From: an uncultured Bacilli bacterium
Lineage (GTDB): Bacteria; Bacillota_I; Bacilli_A; RF39; UBA660
Length of the DNA stretch: 64,000 nucleotides
Assembly: GCA_934091055.1 (NCBI GenBank)
Contig: CAKOKN010000001.1
Location: 1 to 64,000, forward strand
Direction of reading: 5' to 3'
The notes beneath the pieces are model-generated. The model searched no databases. It was not told the origin of the DNA and worked only from the letters and a program-made list of their open reading frames with translations. Each line of letters opens with the position of its first letter. Position 1 is the stretch's first letter. Below are positions 33,082 to 43,000 of this stretch, in pieces. The position numbers and the translations under genes are program-made.

Positions 33082-33972
33082 ATGAAAAGTGGATTTGTTA
33101 GCATAATTGGTAGACCTAATGTAGGTAAATCGACATTACTTAATAGTATAGTAAAAAAAAGAGTGGCTATTACTTCAGATAAACCTCAAACGACAAGAAA
33201 TATGATACAAGGGATATATAATGATAATGATACACAAATAGTATTTGTAGATACTCCGGGTATACATAAGCCTCAAAATAAATTAGGAAAAGTACTTAAT
33301 AAGCAAGCATACTATGTAATTAATGATGTAGATATAGTTGTTTTAGTAGTAGATATAACAGAGAAGATAGGTACAGGAGATAAGTTTGTTATAGATGTAT
33401 TAAAGAATATAGATAAGCCTGTTTTATTAGTAATTAATAAGATAGATAAGTTACCTAGGGAAGAGATATTAAAGAAGATAGATGAATATCAAAAATTATA
33501 TGATTTTAGTGAAATAGTTCCTGTATCTGCGAGAAAGAAAGATAATGTAGATAGACTTATTGAGGTACTTAAAAAGTATTTACCAGATAGTATTAAGTAT
33601 TTTGATGATGATACAGTAACTAGTAGTTCTCCTTCGTTTATAGTTTCAGAGTTTATTAGAGAGAAAGTTTTAGATTTGACTAAAGAAGAAGTACCACACT
33701 CTGTTACTTGTATAATAGATGAGATGTATGAAGAAGATAATATATTAAATATTACGGCTTCAATAGTAGTAGATAGAGAAAATTTAAAGAAGATAATTAT
33801 TGGTAAGCAAGGTAATAAGATAAAAGAAATAGGTATAAGAGCAAGAAAAGATATAGAAGATTATTTTGATAAAAAAGTATACCTAGAATTATTTGTTAAA
33901 GTAGTTCCTAAATGGCGTGATAAAGAGAAGTTTTTAAATATAATAGGTTATAAAGATTTTTTGAATAAATAA
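33082..33972 (+). CDS. era: GTPase Era, 16S rRNA assembly factor
   Basis: A 296-residue GTPase. G1 is GRPNVGKST (residues 10-18), G2/G3 DTPGIHKPQN and G4 NKIDKL, then a KH RNA-binding domain with GKQGNKIKEIG. Era binds the 3' end of 16S rRNA and checks 30S maturation. It is followed by a small yqzL-like ORF and recO, the same order as B. subtilis. Confidence 0.97.
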   Translation: MKSGFVSIIGRPNVGKSTLLNSIVKKRVAITSDKPQTTRNMIQGIYNDNDTQIVFVDTPGIHKPQNKLGKVLNKQAYYVINDVDIVVLVVDITEKIGTGDKFVIDVLKNIDKPVLLVINKIDKLPREEILKKIDEYQKLYDFSEIVPVSARKKDNVDRLIEVLKKYLPDSIKYFDDDTVTSSSPSFIVSEFIREKVLDLTKEEVPHSVTCIIDEMYEEDNILNITASIVVDRENLKKIIIGKQGNKIKEIGIRARKDIEDYFDKKVYLELFVKVVPKWRDKEKFLNIIGYKDFLNK

Positions 33973-34009
33973 TATAAATATTGAGCAATATATAATTAGG
34001 GTGATAAAA

Positions 34010-34102
34010 TTGAATAAAAAGGATTTGTGGTTATTATTTGAAAAGACTGGTAAGATTGAATATTATTTAAAATATAAGAATTATAAAAAAGAAAGTGATT
34101 AG
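34010..34102 (+). CDS. YqzL-like small protein
   Basis: A 30-residue ORF from TTG at 34010, with GGGTG about seven bases upstream, in the short gap between era and recO. The sequence MNKKDLWLLFEKTGKIEYYL resembles the YqzL family (WxLFxxTGxIxxYL), which occupies the same place in B. subtilis. Function unknown. It is easily missed because of its TTG start and length. Confidence 0.65.
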   Translation: MNKKDLWLLFEKTGKIEYYLKYKNYKKESD

Positions 34103-34103
34103 T

Positions 34104-34823
34104 ATGTATAAGAAAGTAGTAGGAGTAGTGGTTAGTGAGACTGCTTTTGATGAAGCTAGTAAAATAATTAATATATTTACTGAAGAGGGAATAATTGGTG
34201 TTATAGCTAAAGGGGCTAAAAGAATAAAGAGTCCTTTTTTTGCTACTACTAGTAAGTTTTCTTATGGGGTATATAATATTTTATATAAAGAAAAAGCTTT
34301 ATCTAAGCTTATTGATGCGGATATTTTGAAGGATTATAGGAATATAAAAAAGGATATGATTAAGATTAGTTATACTACTTATATTACAGAACTTACTTTA
34401 AAAGTTTATAAGAGTGATAGTAAGAAGGGAATTTATGATTTATATTTAATGGCATTAGATAAGATTAATGATGGATATGATCCTTTGGTTATAAGTGATA
34501 TATTGAAACTAAAATTACTTAATTATTTAGGAATTAAACCTGTTATTGATAAGTGTGTTATATGTGGTAATACTTCAAATATTATTACTATATCTAGTTA
34601 TCTTGGTGGTTTTGTTTGCAGTAATTGTTTAGGTAAAGAGAAGATAGTGTCTCCGAAGAGTGTTAATTTAATTAGAATGCTTTATTATGTAGATATGGCT
34701 AAGATTAAAAAGATTGATATATCTAAAGAGATTATAAAAGAGATAGATGAATTTATAAATGATTATTATGATAGATATTCAGGAATATATTTAAAAAGTA
34801 AGATACTAATTGATGATATTTAA
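34104..34823 (+). CDS. recO: DNA repair protein RecO
   Basis: A 239-residue protein with an N-terminal OB fold (MYKKVVGVVVSETAFDEASK) and a C-terminal zinc motif CVICG plus FVCSNC, four Cys. RecO helps load RecA with RecR. I took the ATG at 34104, just after the yqzL-like stop, over a GTG at 34095. The site upstream is weak, which suggests coupling to the preceding gene. Confidence 0.9.
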   Translation: MYKKVVGVVVSETAFDEASKIINIFTEEGIIGVIAKGAKRIKSPFFATTSKFSYGVYNILYKEKALSKLIDADILKDYRNIKKDMIKISYTTYITELTLKVYKSDSKKGIYDLYLMALDKINDGYDPLVISDILKLKLLNYLGIKPVIDKCVICGNTSNIITISSYLGGFVCSNCLGKEKIVSPKSVNLIRMLYYVDMAKIKKIDISKEIIKEIDEFINDYYDRYSGIYLKSKILIDDI

Positions 34824-34848
34824 ATAAAATATATTAGAGGGGGTTAAT

Positions 34849-35244
34849 ATGACTTCGATTAAATATATTTTATTTCCTTTATTAGCAGTTTTTATAGCAC
34901 AGTTTATTAAATTTATTTATAATTATATTAAAACTAAGAAATTAGATATAATGATATTTGTTAATGGAATGGGTGGAATGCCTAGTTCACATTCGGCTTT
35001 GGTATCTAGTTTGACTACGCTCATTTATTTGGATTATGGGTTATCTATTTATTTTAGTATTTCTTTTATATTTTCTCTTATTGTTATTTATGATGCTAGG
35101 GGTATAAGATATGAAAGTGGTAAGCAAGCAAAGATTTTGAATAGTATAGCTAATACTAATCTTAGAGAGAGTTTGGGACATAATTCTTTAGAGGTATTAG
35201 TGGGTATTATTCTTGGTAGTTTATTAGTGGTTATTCTTAATTAA
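34849..35244 (+). CDS. Divergent PAP2-family membrane protein (YuiD-like)
   Basis: A 131-residue membrane protein with four hydrophobic segments and the motif GMPSSHSALVSSL, followed by YDARGIRYESGKQAKILN and LRESLGHNSLEVLVGIILG. This is the DUF212/YuiD family, distantly related to PAP2 phosphatases, with the SSH and later GH motif. Substrate unknown, possibly a lipid phosphate. It converges with the next gene. Confidence 0.85.
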   Translation: MTSIKYILFPLLAVFIAQFIKFIYNYIKTKKLDIMIFVNGMGGMPSSHSALVSSLTTLIYLDYGLSIYFSISFIFSLIVIYDARGIRYESGKQAKILNSIANTNLRESLGHNSLEVLVGIILGSLLVVILN

Positions 35245-35247
35245 AAA

Positions 35248-35285
35248 AATTCTTTCTAAGATTTTTTAGAAAGAATTATTTTTTT
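35248..35285. terminator. Bidirectional terminator between yuiD-like and femX-like genes
   Basis: AATTCTTTCTAA (35248-35259) pairs with TTAGAAAGAATT (35266-35277), and T or A runs flank both sides. It serves the convergent genes and overlaps the end of the minus-strand gene. Confidence 0.85.
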
Positions 35286-36467
35286 AATTTTATTTATTAG
35301 TTTGATAAGTCCATATAACCATTTATTTACTATTAGATCATAAGTACCAATGTATTCATATACTTTACCTCCGAAGCCCATCTTAAATAAATAGTCACCA
35401 TTTGTTTTATTCATATTTTTAATATTACCAAAGTTAATTATTTTGTATCCTAGAGTTAAATACTTCTTAATTATCTCCCACTTAATTAGATGAGAAGAGT
35501 AGAAGTCTTGGAGATCTTTATTATAGCCTTCATATAAGAAATATACTTCACGATTGTTTTTAATTATTAGGACTGCTCCTATAATAGCTCCATCAGGGTA
35601 TTTAGTATAAATATTAGTGGCTTTAATGATTTCTTGATTATATTTAATTATTAGTTTATCTGATTGCATTTTCTTAGTAATTAGAGAGTTACTCTTTTTA
35701 AGCTTAGGATCTTGGAGAATACTATTTAGTCTATCATTATTTTTTTCTTCTTCTTTAAGTAAGAAACGATAGTTGTTTACCCATTGTTCAGGATCTATTT
35801 TAGCAAAGTATATCTCCGCGGTATTATTCTTAGTATTGAAATTTTTAAGAAGAGTTTTTATTTCTTCAGCATTACTATCTTTAGTTAGATTAAGTAGAGT
35901 GTCAATGTTATTGTTTTCATCTTTATATATACTAATAGCTCTTTGAAGGGCTAAGTTAATATTTCTTTTGGTATTTGAATTAAACATTTTATAAGTTTCG
36001 TTAGGAGTTTTTTCGGTTTCGATAACTACTTCTCTATTTATGAATTTATTTGTTTTGACGAATGATAGTTCATCTAGTATTTTTATGATATTGGTGTCGT
36101 AGTAGAGTACTTTTCCTTGTTTATCAAATATTTTATAAGTAGTTCTATTAGATACTTCTACATAGACATATTTTTTGGACTTTAGATAGTTTTTTAGATT
36201 AGTAATAAAGTCTTTGAAGAGATTATCGTTGTCATAGTCAATTAGAAAGCCACCATTTACAATACCTGTTTTGAATTTGCCGACATTGTTTTCTAGTATT
36301 AGGACTGCACCCATTAGGGTGTTATTTCCTTCACTAATGAAACCTAGATATAGTCTTTGATAACTTGGTCTAGTATTAGCGTATTCGACAGTTTGGAAAT
36401 AGTTTCTAGAACTATGCATAGTGGAATAGTTTTTAAATTGTGTTTCAGTTAATTCAATAATTTTCAT
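35256..36467 (-). CDS. FemX/FemAB-family peptidoglycan bridge peptidyltransferase
   Basis: A 403-residue protein with the FemABX form: two GNAT-like halves, a helical arm insertion (about 235-285, rich in Lys and Glu), and late motifs VYFLYEGYNKDLQDFYSSHLIKWEI and INFGNIKNMN with GDYLFKMGFGG. Family members add amino acids to the third residue of the lipid II stem peptide using aminoacyl-tRNA. The number and identity of residues added cannot be told. The minus strand has GGAGGAAAC before the start. Confidence 0.88.
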   Translation of the reverse strand: MKIIELTETQFKNYSTMHSSRNYFQTVEYANTRPSYQRLYLGFISEGNNTLMGAVLILENNVGKFKTGIVNGGFLIDYDNDNLFKDFITNLKNYLKSKKYVYVEVSNRTTYKIFDKQGKVLYYDTNIIKILDELSFVKTNKFINREVVIETEKTPNETYKMFNSNTKRNINLALQRAISIYKDENNNIDTLLNLTKDSNAEEIKTLLKNFNTKNNTAEIYFAKIDPEQWVNNYRFLLKEEEKNNDRLNSILQDPKLKKSNSLITKKMQSDKLIIKYNQEIIKATNIYTKYPDGAIIGAVLIIKNNREVYFLYEGYNKDLQDFYSSHLIKWEIIKKYLTLGYKIINFGNIKNMNKTNGDYLFKMGFGGKVYEYIGTYDLIVNKWLYGLIKLINKIKKIILSKKS

Positions 36468-36578
36468 ACGTTTCCTCCATTTATCATTATATCATAAAAG
36501 AATGTAAAATAAAATACTTTTTGTTTTAATTTATTGGGATAGATAGATATATTAAGTGAATAAAATATGTAATATTTA

Positions 36579-36607
36579 TTGCACGTGAATTTTATTTATG
36601 TTATACT
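36579..36607 (+). promoter_or_regulatory. Promoter of the phosphoketolase gene
   Basis: TTGCAC (36579-36584), 17-base spacer, TATACT (36602-36607). Confidence 0.6.
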
Positions 36608-36650
36608 TAATACAGTAAGATATTAAATATAAAAAGAATAGAGAGTGATA

Positions 36651-38993
36651 ATGATGTTACTTAAAGATAGAGATTTAAAGAGTTTGGATGCTTATTTTAG
36701 ATGTGCTAATTATTTGTCAGTGGGACAGTTATATTTACTTGATAATCCATTACTTAAAAGGCCTTTGACTAGGAGTGATATTAAGAAGAAGATTGTAGGG
36801 CATTTTGGTACTGTACCAGGACAGAACTTTATATATACACATTTAAATAGAGTTATTAAGAATAATGATATTAATATGATATATGTGTCTGGTCCAGGAC
36901 ACGGGGGAAATGCTCTTGTTAGTAATGTTTATATAGAGGGTACTTATAGTAAGATATATAAAGATATAACAGAGGATGCTGAGGGGTTAAAGAAGTTATT
37001 TAAACAGTTTTCTTTTCCTGGTGGTATTCCTTCACATGCTGCTCCTGAAACTCCTGGTAGTATAAATGAGGGAGGAGAACTAGGTTATAGTCTTTCTCAT
37101 TCTTTTGGGGCGGTATTTGATAATCCTTATTTAATTGCTGCTTGTGTAGTAGGAGATGGTGAAGCAGAGACAGGGCCACTTGCTACTAGTTGGCATTCTA
37201 ATAAGTTTTTAAATCCTAAGAGTGATGGAGCGGTTCTTCCGATACTTCATTTGAATGGTTATAAGATTAGTAATCCGACTGTGTTATCGAGAATTAGTGA
37301 TGAAGAGTTACTTTCTTTAATGAAAGGGTATGGTTGGCGTCCTTATGTGGTAGAGGGATCTAGTACTCTAGAGTTGCATAAGAATATGGCTAAGACTTTA
37401 GATAAAGTAATTAGAGAGATTAAGCTTATTTGGTATAATGCTAGAGAAAAGGGTGAGGTTAAGAGGGTATTTTGGCCAATGATTATACTTAAGACTCCTA
37501 AGGGATGGACAGGGCCTAAAGAAGTAGATGGTAAGAAGATAGAGGGGACTTTTAGAAGTCATCAGGTACCTCTTACTATTGAAGATGATAGTGATGTTAA
37601 GTTATTAGAGTCTTGGCTTCGTAGTTATCATCCTGAGGAATTATTTGATGATAATGGTAAGATACTTGATTATGTTAAGAGGTTTGTTCCTTCGCCTAGT
37701 TATGCTATGGGATCTAGTCCTTATGCTAATGGAGGATTATTACTTAAGGAACTTAGGGTACCTGATGTTAATAAGTATGCTGTAGATGTTAAAGAACCAT
37801 TTAGTGTATATAAGGAAGATACTAGAGTACTTGGAGAGTTTATTAGGGATATAATAAAGAAAAATCCTAGTAATTTTAGATTGTTTGGACCTGATGAGAC
37901 TATTAGTAATAGGCTTACTTCAGTATTTGAAGCTACTAATAGAAGTTGGTATTTGAATAAGAAGAACAGTGATGAGTATTTAGCTTATGATGGAAGAGTA
38001 ATGGATGCTTTTCTTAGTGAACATACTTGTGAGGGATGGCTTGAGGGTTATTTGCTTACGGGTAGATATGGCGTCTTTGCTTCATATGAAGCGTTTATTA
38101 GAATAGTGGATTCTATGGCTAGTCAGTTTGCTAAATGGATTAAGGTATCTAAGGAACTTGAATGGAGAAGAGATATTGCTTCACTTAATTATATACTTAC
38201 TTCTAATGTATGGCAGCAGGATCATAATGGATATACGCATCAGGATCCAGGGTTTATTGATCATTTAGCTAATAAGAAAGATGATATAGTAAGAGTGTAT
38301 TTGCCAGCAGATGCTAATTGTTTACTTAGTTGTTTTAATAGTTGTGTTAAGAGTAAGAATAATATTAATGTTATAGTAGCTTCTAAACATATGAGACCAC
38401 AGTTTTTGAATATTGAGGAAGCTAGAGTTCATTGTGAGAAGGGTCTTAGTAAGTGGAAGGCTTTTAGTAATGATAAGGATGGTGTTGATATAGTACTTGT
38501 TTCTATTGGGGATGCTCCTACTTTGGAGAATGTTGGAGCAGTATCTTTACTTAGAGAATATTTACCTGATGTTAGAGTGAGATTTATTAATATAGTAGAT
38601 TTAATGAAATTAAGAAGTCATAAGTATTATGATAATGGTCTTACTGATAGTGAGTATAATAAGTTATTTACAGTAGATAAGCCTATTATATTTAATTATC
38701 ACGGGTATGCTTCTCTTATATGGCAGTTTATTTATAATAGAGAGAATAGGAATGTTTCAGTACACGGATATAAGGAAGAAGGTACTATTACTACTCCTTT
38801 TGATATGAGAGTTAGAAATGAAATAGATAGATATCATATTGTTATAGATATTGTTAAGCATTTGGATATTAAGGATACTCCTAGCGGTAAGAGAGTAATT
38901 AATATTATGAAGAATAAGTTAAAACATCATAGTGAATATATTAGAGAGTTTGGTATTGATACTGAAGAGATTAGGAACTATAAGTGGAAATAG
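36651..38993 (+). CDS. xfp: Xylulose-5-phosphate/fructose-6-phosphate phosphoketolase
   Basis: A thiamine-diphosphate enzyme of about 780 residues, splitting xylulose-5-P or fructose-6-P with phosphate into acetyl-P. Motifs are YVSGPGHGGNALVSNVY, SFPGGIPSHAAPETPGS, GDGEAETGPLATSWHSNKFL and QDHNGYTHQDPGFI. The first in-frame start is GTG at 36645; ATG at 36651 or 36654 gives the expected N terminus. Its presence suggests heterofermentative or bifid-type sugar use. Two small genes follow in the same direction. Confidence 0.96.
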   Translation: MMLLKDRDLKSLDAYFRCANYLSVGQLYLLDNPLLKRPLTRSDIKKKIVGHFGTVPGQNFIYTHLNRVIKNNDINMIYVSGPGHGGNALVSNVYIEGTYSKIYKDITEDAEGLKKLFKQFSFPGGIPSHAAPETPGSINEGGELGYSLSHSFGAVFDNPYLIAACVVGDGEAETGPLATSWHSNKFLNPKSDGAVLPILHLNGYKISNPTVLSRISDEELLSLMKGYGWRPYVVEGSSTLELHKNMAKTLDKVIREIKLIWYNAREKGEVKRVFWPMIILKTPKGWTGPKEVDGKKIEGTFRSHQVPLTIEDDSDVKLLESWLRSYHPEELFDDNGKILDYVKRFVPSPSYAMGSSPYANGGLLLKELRVPDVNKYAVDVKEPFSVYKEDTRVLGEFIRDIIKKNPSNFRLFGPDETISNRLTSVFEATNRSWYLNKKNSDEYLAYDGRVMDAFLSEHTCEGWLEGYLLTGRYGVFASYEAFIRIVDSMASQFAKWIKVSKELEWRRDIASLNYILTSNVWQQDHNGYTHQDPGFIDHLANKKDDIVRVYLPADANCLLSCFNSCVKSKNNINVIVASKHMRPQFLNIEEARVHCEKGLSKWKAFSNDKDGVDIVLVSIGDAPTLENVGAVSLLREYLPDVRVRFINIVDLMKLRSHKYYDNGLTDSEYNKLFTVDKPIIFNYHGYASLIWQFIYNRENRNVSVHGYKEEGTITTPFDMRVRNEIDRYHIVIDIVKHLDIKDTPSGKRVINIMKNKLKHHSEYIREFGIDTEEIRNYKWK

Positions 38994-39002
38994 GAGATAG
39001 AT

Positions 39003-39332
39003 ATGGAATATAAAATAGTTAATAGAGAACCTAATATTGCTAGAACACAACTTGTTTATACGAGAAATAATATTAGTGGAGTAGATAGAAGTCTTGTAGA
39101 TAAGATGGATAGAGTGTTTAGTGAGACTAGAAATACTGATAATGAGATAATTAGTTCTAGTGAACTAAGTGATGTGGCAGAACGTATTAGAAAAGAGCAT
39201 TTGACTAAAGTTAGGGTACTTAAGAAGGAAGAGAATAAGGGGTTTGTTATTATTGGTAGTTTGACACTAGGTACTATACTTTTACTTACATTTATTATTT
39301 TTACTACTATTAAGAGTGTTATTATTAAGTAG
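39003..39332 (+). CDS. Hypothetical protein with C-terminal membrane anchor
   Basis: A 109-residue protein that I do not recognise. A charged, helical part of about 80 residues leads to a single C-terminal hydrophobic segment (FVIIGSLTLGTILLLTFIIF). A tail-anchored protein with its main part in the cytosol is likely. It starts nine bases after the phosphoketolase gene and precedes the DUF1292-like gene. GGAG is at 38994-38997. Confidence 0.65.
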   Translation: MEYKIVNREPNIARTQLVYTRNNISGVDRSLVDKMDRVFSETRNTDNEIISSSELSDVAERIRKEHLTKVRVLKKEENKGFVIIGSLTLGTILLLTFIIFTTIKSVIIK

Positions 39333-39341
39333 GAGATGGAT

Positions 39342-39605
39342 ATGGGATTTGATATTATAAATGAGAAGAGAGAGTTTAAGTTAGGAAATATTATTACTAT
39401 TTTTACTATTCCTGATTGTGATAAAGAGATTGTTTTGTTTTCTATTGATGATTTGGATATTAAGGGGGATAAGACTGATTTACAGATTGCTTTTCTGAAT
39501 ACTGATAGTGAGGGGAATGATTATATTACTGAGATAGATGATAAGAGTGTATTTAAGAGGGCTATGGAAGTTGTTAGTGATATGGTAAAGGTTATTAATT
39601 ATTAG
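39342..39605 (+). CDS. Small protein, DUF1292-like
   Basis: An 87-residue acidic protein. The middle (IVLFSIDDLDIKGDKTDLQI) and the acidic C-terminal part resemble the DUF1292 family (YrzB-like), but the match is weak. The ATG at 39342 is chosen because AGGAG (39331-39335) abuts the ATG at 39336. Function unknown. It ends just before the hairpin array at 39616. Confidence 0.5.
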   Translation: MGFDIINEKREFKLGNIITIFTIPDCDKEIVLFSIDDLDIKGDKTDLQIAFLNTDSEGNDYITEIDDKSVFKRAMEVVSDMVKVINY

Positions 39606-39615
39606 TTATTGTTTA

Positions 39616-39707
39616 TTTGTAAGCCTTATAGTCTTACAAATGTTTTTGAAGCCTTGGAGGTCTTCAAAAAGAAATTTAGAGCTTAGGGGTAATCTCTAAA
39701 TTTTTTT
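39616..39707 (+). terminator. Three tandem hairpins; the last is an intrinsic terminator
   Basis: Hairpin 1 pairs TTTGTAAG (39616-39623) with CTTACAAA (39633-39640). Hairpin 2 pairs TTTTTGAAG (39643-39651) with CTTCAAAAA (39662-39670). Hairpin 3 pairs AAATTTAGAG (39672-39681) with CTCTAAATTT (39694-39703), then T. The loops are CCTTATAGT, CCTTGGAGGT and CTTAGGGGTAAT. Such a close triple array is unusual at a transcript end. Confidence 0.8.
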
Positions 39708-39778
39708 GTTTTTTCTTTTGTTGTTTGGATGTAAAAGAAGTATAATAATAATATAAGTTAGAGATAGTATTTAGAAAA

Positions 39779-39881
39779 ATTCCGGTTAATGGTGGAAAAA
39801 TTAAGATTAAAGATTAAAAAATTCCGGTTAATGGTGGAAAATTCCGGTTAACGACGAAAAAATTCCGGTTATAAGTGGAAA
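39779..39881 (+). repeat. Four direct repeats with ATTCCGGTTA core, 20-21 bp phased
   Basis: ATTCCGGTTA occurs at 39779, 39821, 39841 and 39862, in the first two copies followed by ATGGTGGAAA. Spacing is 42, 20 and 21 bases, about two helical turns each. They lie in the 446-base gap before the essC gene, upstream of its promoter at 39996. The rest of the gap is AT-rich with no recognisable gene. Confidence 0.9.
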
Positions 39882-39995
39882 TATTGTTAGTGATGAAGAT
39901 TATTTTACTATAAAGTTATATTATGAAATAAGTACTTTTGAATATTAATATAATTTTTAATTTTTTACTATTTATATATTTTTAATTTTGTAAGG

Positions 39996-40024
39996 TTCAC
40001 AAATGAATATATTTATGTTATACT
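39996..40024 (+). promoter_or_regulatory. Promoter of the T7SS operon (essC)
   Basis: TTCACA (39996-40001), 17-base spacer, TATACT (40019-40024), 28 bases before the essC start. The phased repeats lie about 115-215 bases upstream. Confidence 0.6.
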
Positions 40025-40051
40025 GTTTATAGTAGAGGAGTTGGCTATTAT

Positions 40052-43000
40052 ATGAAAATATTATTGTTTTTAAGTGATAAATTGGTCGAGTTTAAACTTC
40101 CAACTGAAGTGCTTGGTAGTTTTAGTTTTGATGATAAAGAAAATGAAGAAAATAAATTGATTAATGTAGAAGCAATCGATGGTAATTGGTATTTATATTC
40201 TACTTCTGATGTTACTATTTTTGATAATAATCAAGTTGTAAAAAATATGAAAATAGAGGAAAATCATTTTTATGAACTGAAAAGGGATAATGATACTTTT
40301 CTTATTTATGTTCAGTCATTGTATGAGAGAACTTTAATGCCATACTTGTATGATGATAGAATAAGTATTATTTTAGGCAACAATGAAGGGTGTAACATAA
40401 AGTATAATTGTAAGTATATAGATGATGTTTTATTTAATATTGAAAAGAAGAATGGAATGCTTTTATTAAATATTATTTCTAGTAAAGTTCCTGTATATGT
40501 TAATAAGAAGAGGTTTTTAAAAGGAAGTTTAGTAATAAATAATGGTGATAGATTAAATGTATTTGGTTTAAATATTTTCTTTTTGAGTAATTCATTTTTG
40601 ATTAATAATCCTAATAATTCTGTTTTTATAAATGAAGTTAAGGCTAATATTAATTTTTGTATTTTGCCTAAGCAGGATGAATATAGTTTGGTTGATGTAA
40701 AAGACAAAGATTTATATTCAGAAAATTCATATTTTTCTAAGTCTTCAAGAATAAGAAGATTTATTGAAACAAAGGAAATAAAATTAGATCCACCTCCAAA
40801 AGATGGTAATAATGATGATACACCATTCTTAATGGTTGTTGGCCCAATGTTAACAATGGGAATTACTTCTGCAGTTACTCTTGTTAGTACAATTAATAGA
40901 ATTAATAGTGGTGAAACTACTATTAGTGCATCTTGGCCACAACTTGTTACTGGATCTGCAATGTTATTGTCTACTATGCTTTGGCCGGTAATAACAAAAG
41001 TTTATTCAAAAAAACAAAAGATTCGTAAAGAAAAAGAACTTCTTAGAAAATATACTTTATATTTAAAGAAAAAAGAAAAAGAGTTTAGTGATGAACTTAA
41101 ATTACAACAGGATATCTTACTTGAAAACTTAATTACTTTAGAAGGATGTTTAGAAATTATAAGTAAAAGAGGAATTTTATTTTGGAATAAAAGAAATGAT
41201 GAAAATGATTTTTTAAATGTTAGAGTTGGTACTGGTGATGTTAAATTAAAAATTGATGTGAGATATCCTGAAGAAGGATTTACTATTGATGAAGATGCTT
41301 TAAAGGATCAAGCTGATGCTTTAGTGGAAAAGTATAAGTATATAAAAGGGGCTCCGATGGGTTATTCTTTGTATGATAATACAGTAACTGCTGTTATGGG
41401 AGATAGAATACTTAGTACTTCGTTTATTAATAATATAATTTTACAATTATTAACTTTTTATAGTTATGAAGATTTAAAAATAGTTGTCTTTACTAATGAA
41501 TCAAACAAAGAGGAATGGGATTATATAAAGTATTTATATCATAATTTTACTGATGACAAGTCATTTAGATTTTTTGCATCAAATAGTGATAGTGGTAAGA
41601 ATGTTACAGAATTTTTAAATTTTGAGATTAATAATAGAGCTTCTATACAGTCTAATGATAAAATTAACTATAAACCATATTACTTGGTTATAGTAGATGA
41701 TTATTCTATGGTTAAGAAGAGTTTATTTTTGAAAAAAGTAACTGAGTCTGAAAAGAATCTTGGATGTAGTATTCTTTTAGCAGAGAATAAACTTAGTAGG
41801 TTACCTAGTAAATGTACCAACTTTATTTCTCTTACTTCTAATCGTTCTGAAATATTAATTAATTCGTATGAGAAACAAGAAAAAATAAATTTTAATAATG
41901 AGATCAATCCTAATATAAATATGAAAAATATAGCTAAATATTTATCTAATATTCCAATTGAATTTGAAGAGGGTATTAGGCAACTTCCAGATGCTATAAA
42001 TTTTTTAGAGATGGAAAAGGTTGGTAAAGTTGAACAACTTAATATTTTAAATCGTTGGAATACTAATGATTCTACTACTAGTTTAAAAGCAGAGGTTGGT
42101 GTTGATGAAACAGGTAATTTAATGTATTTGGATTTACATGAAAAATTTCACGGTCCACACGGATTAATTGCTGGTATGACTGGTTCGGGAAAATCTGAGT
42201 TTATAATTACTTATATTTTATCTATGGCTATAAATTATAGTCCAGAATATGTAAGCTTTATTTTAATTGATTATAAAGGTGGTGGACTAGCAGGCGCTTT
42301 TGAAAATAAAGTTACTGGAATATCATTACCACATTTAGCTGGCACTATTACGAATCTAGATAAGTCAGAGATGGATAGAACTTTAGTTAGTATTGACAGT
42401 GAAATAAAAAGAAGACAAAAGAAATTTAATGAGGCTAGGGATGCTTTAGGAGAAAGTACAATAGATATTTATAAATATCAGAGATTTTATAAAGATGGTA
42501 AAATATCTGAACCTATACCACATTTATTTATTATTTGTGATGAGTTTGCTGAGTTAAAAAGTCAACAACCTGATTTTATGGATAATTTAATTAGTGTAGC
42601 TCGTATAGGTAGAAGTTTAGGTGTACATTTGATTTTAGCTACACAAAAACCTAGTGGAGTAGTTAATGATCAGATATGGTCTAACACGAAATTTAGAGTG
42701 TGTTTGAAAGTACAAGATGAACAAGATAGTAAAGAAATGCTTAAAAAACCAGATGCAGCAGGTTTAAAGCAAGTAGGAAGATTTTATTTACAGGTAGGAT
42801 ATGATGAATACTATGCTTTGGGTCAGTCTGCTTGGTGTGGCGCTAAATACTTTCCATCAAATAAAATGATGAAACAAGTAGATAAAAGTTTGAACTTTAT
42901 AAATGACAATGGGTTTAAGATAAAAAATGTTCAAGCTGGTACTGGTGTTAAGATGAATGCACAAGGAGAACAGTTATCTTCAATTATGAAAAGCATAATT

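Noticed and set aside
39779..39881. Four short repeats might be a small CRISPR array
   Set aside because: Repeat cores are about 10-20 bases, the intervals are 20-21 bases without separate spacers, and no cas genes are near.
40312..40707. 131-codon minus-strand open frame
   Set aside because: Antisense to the FHA-like part of essC; no start signals.
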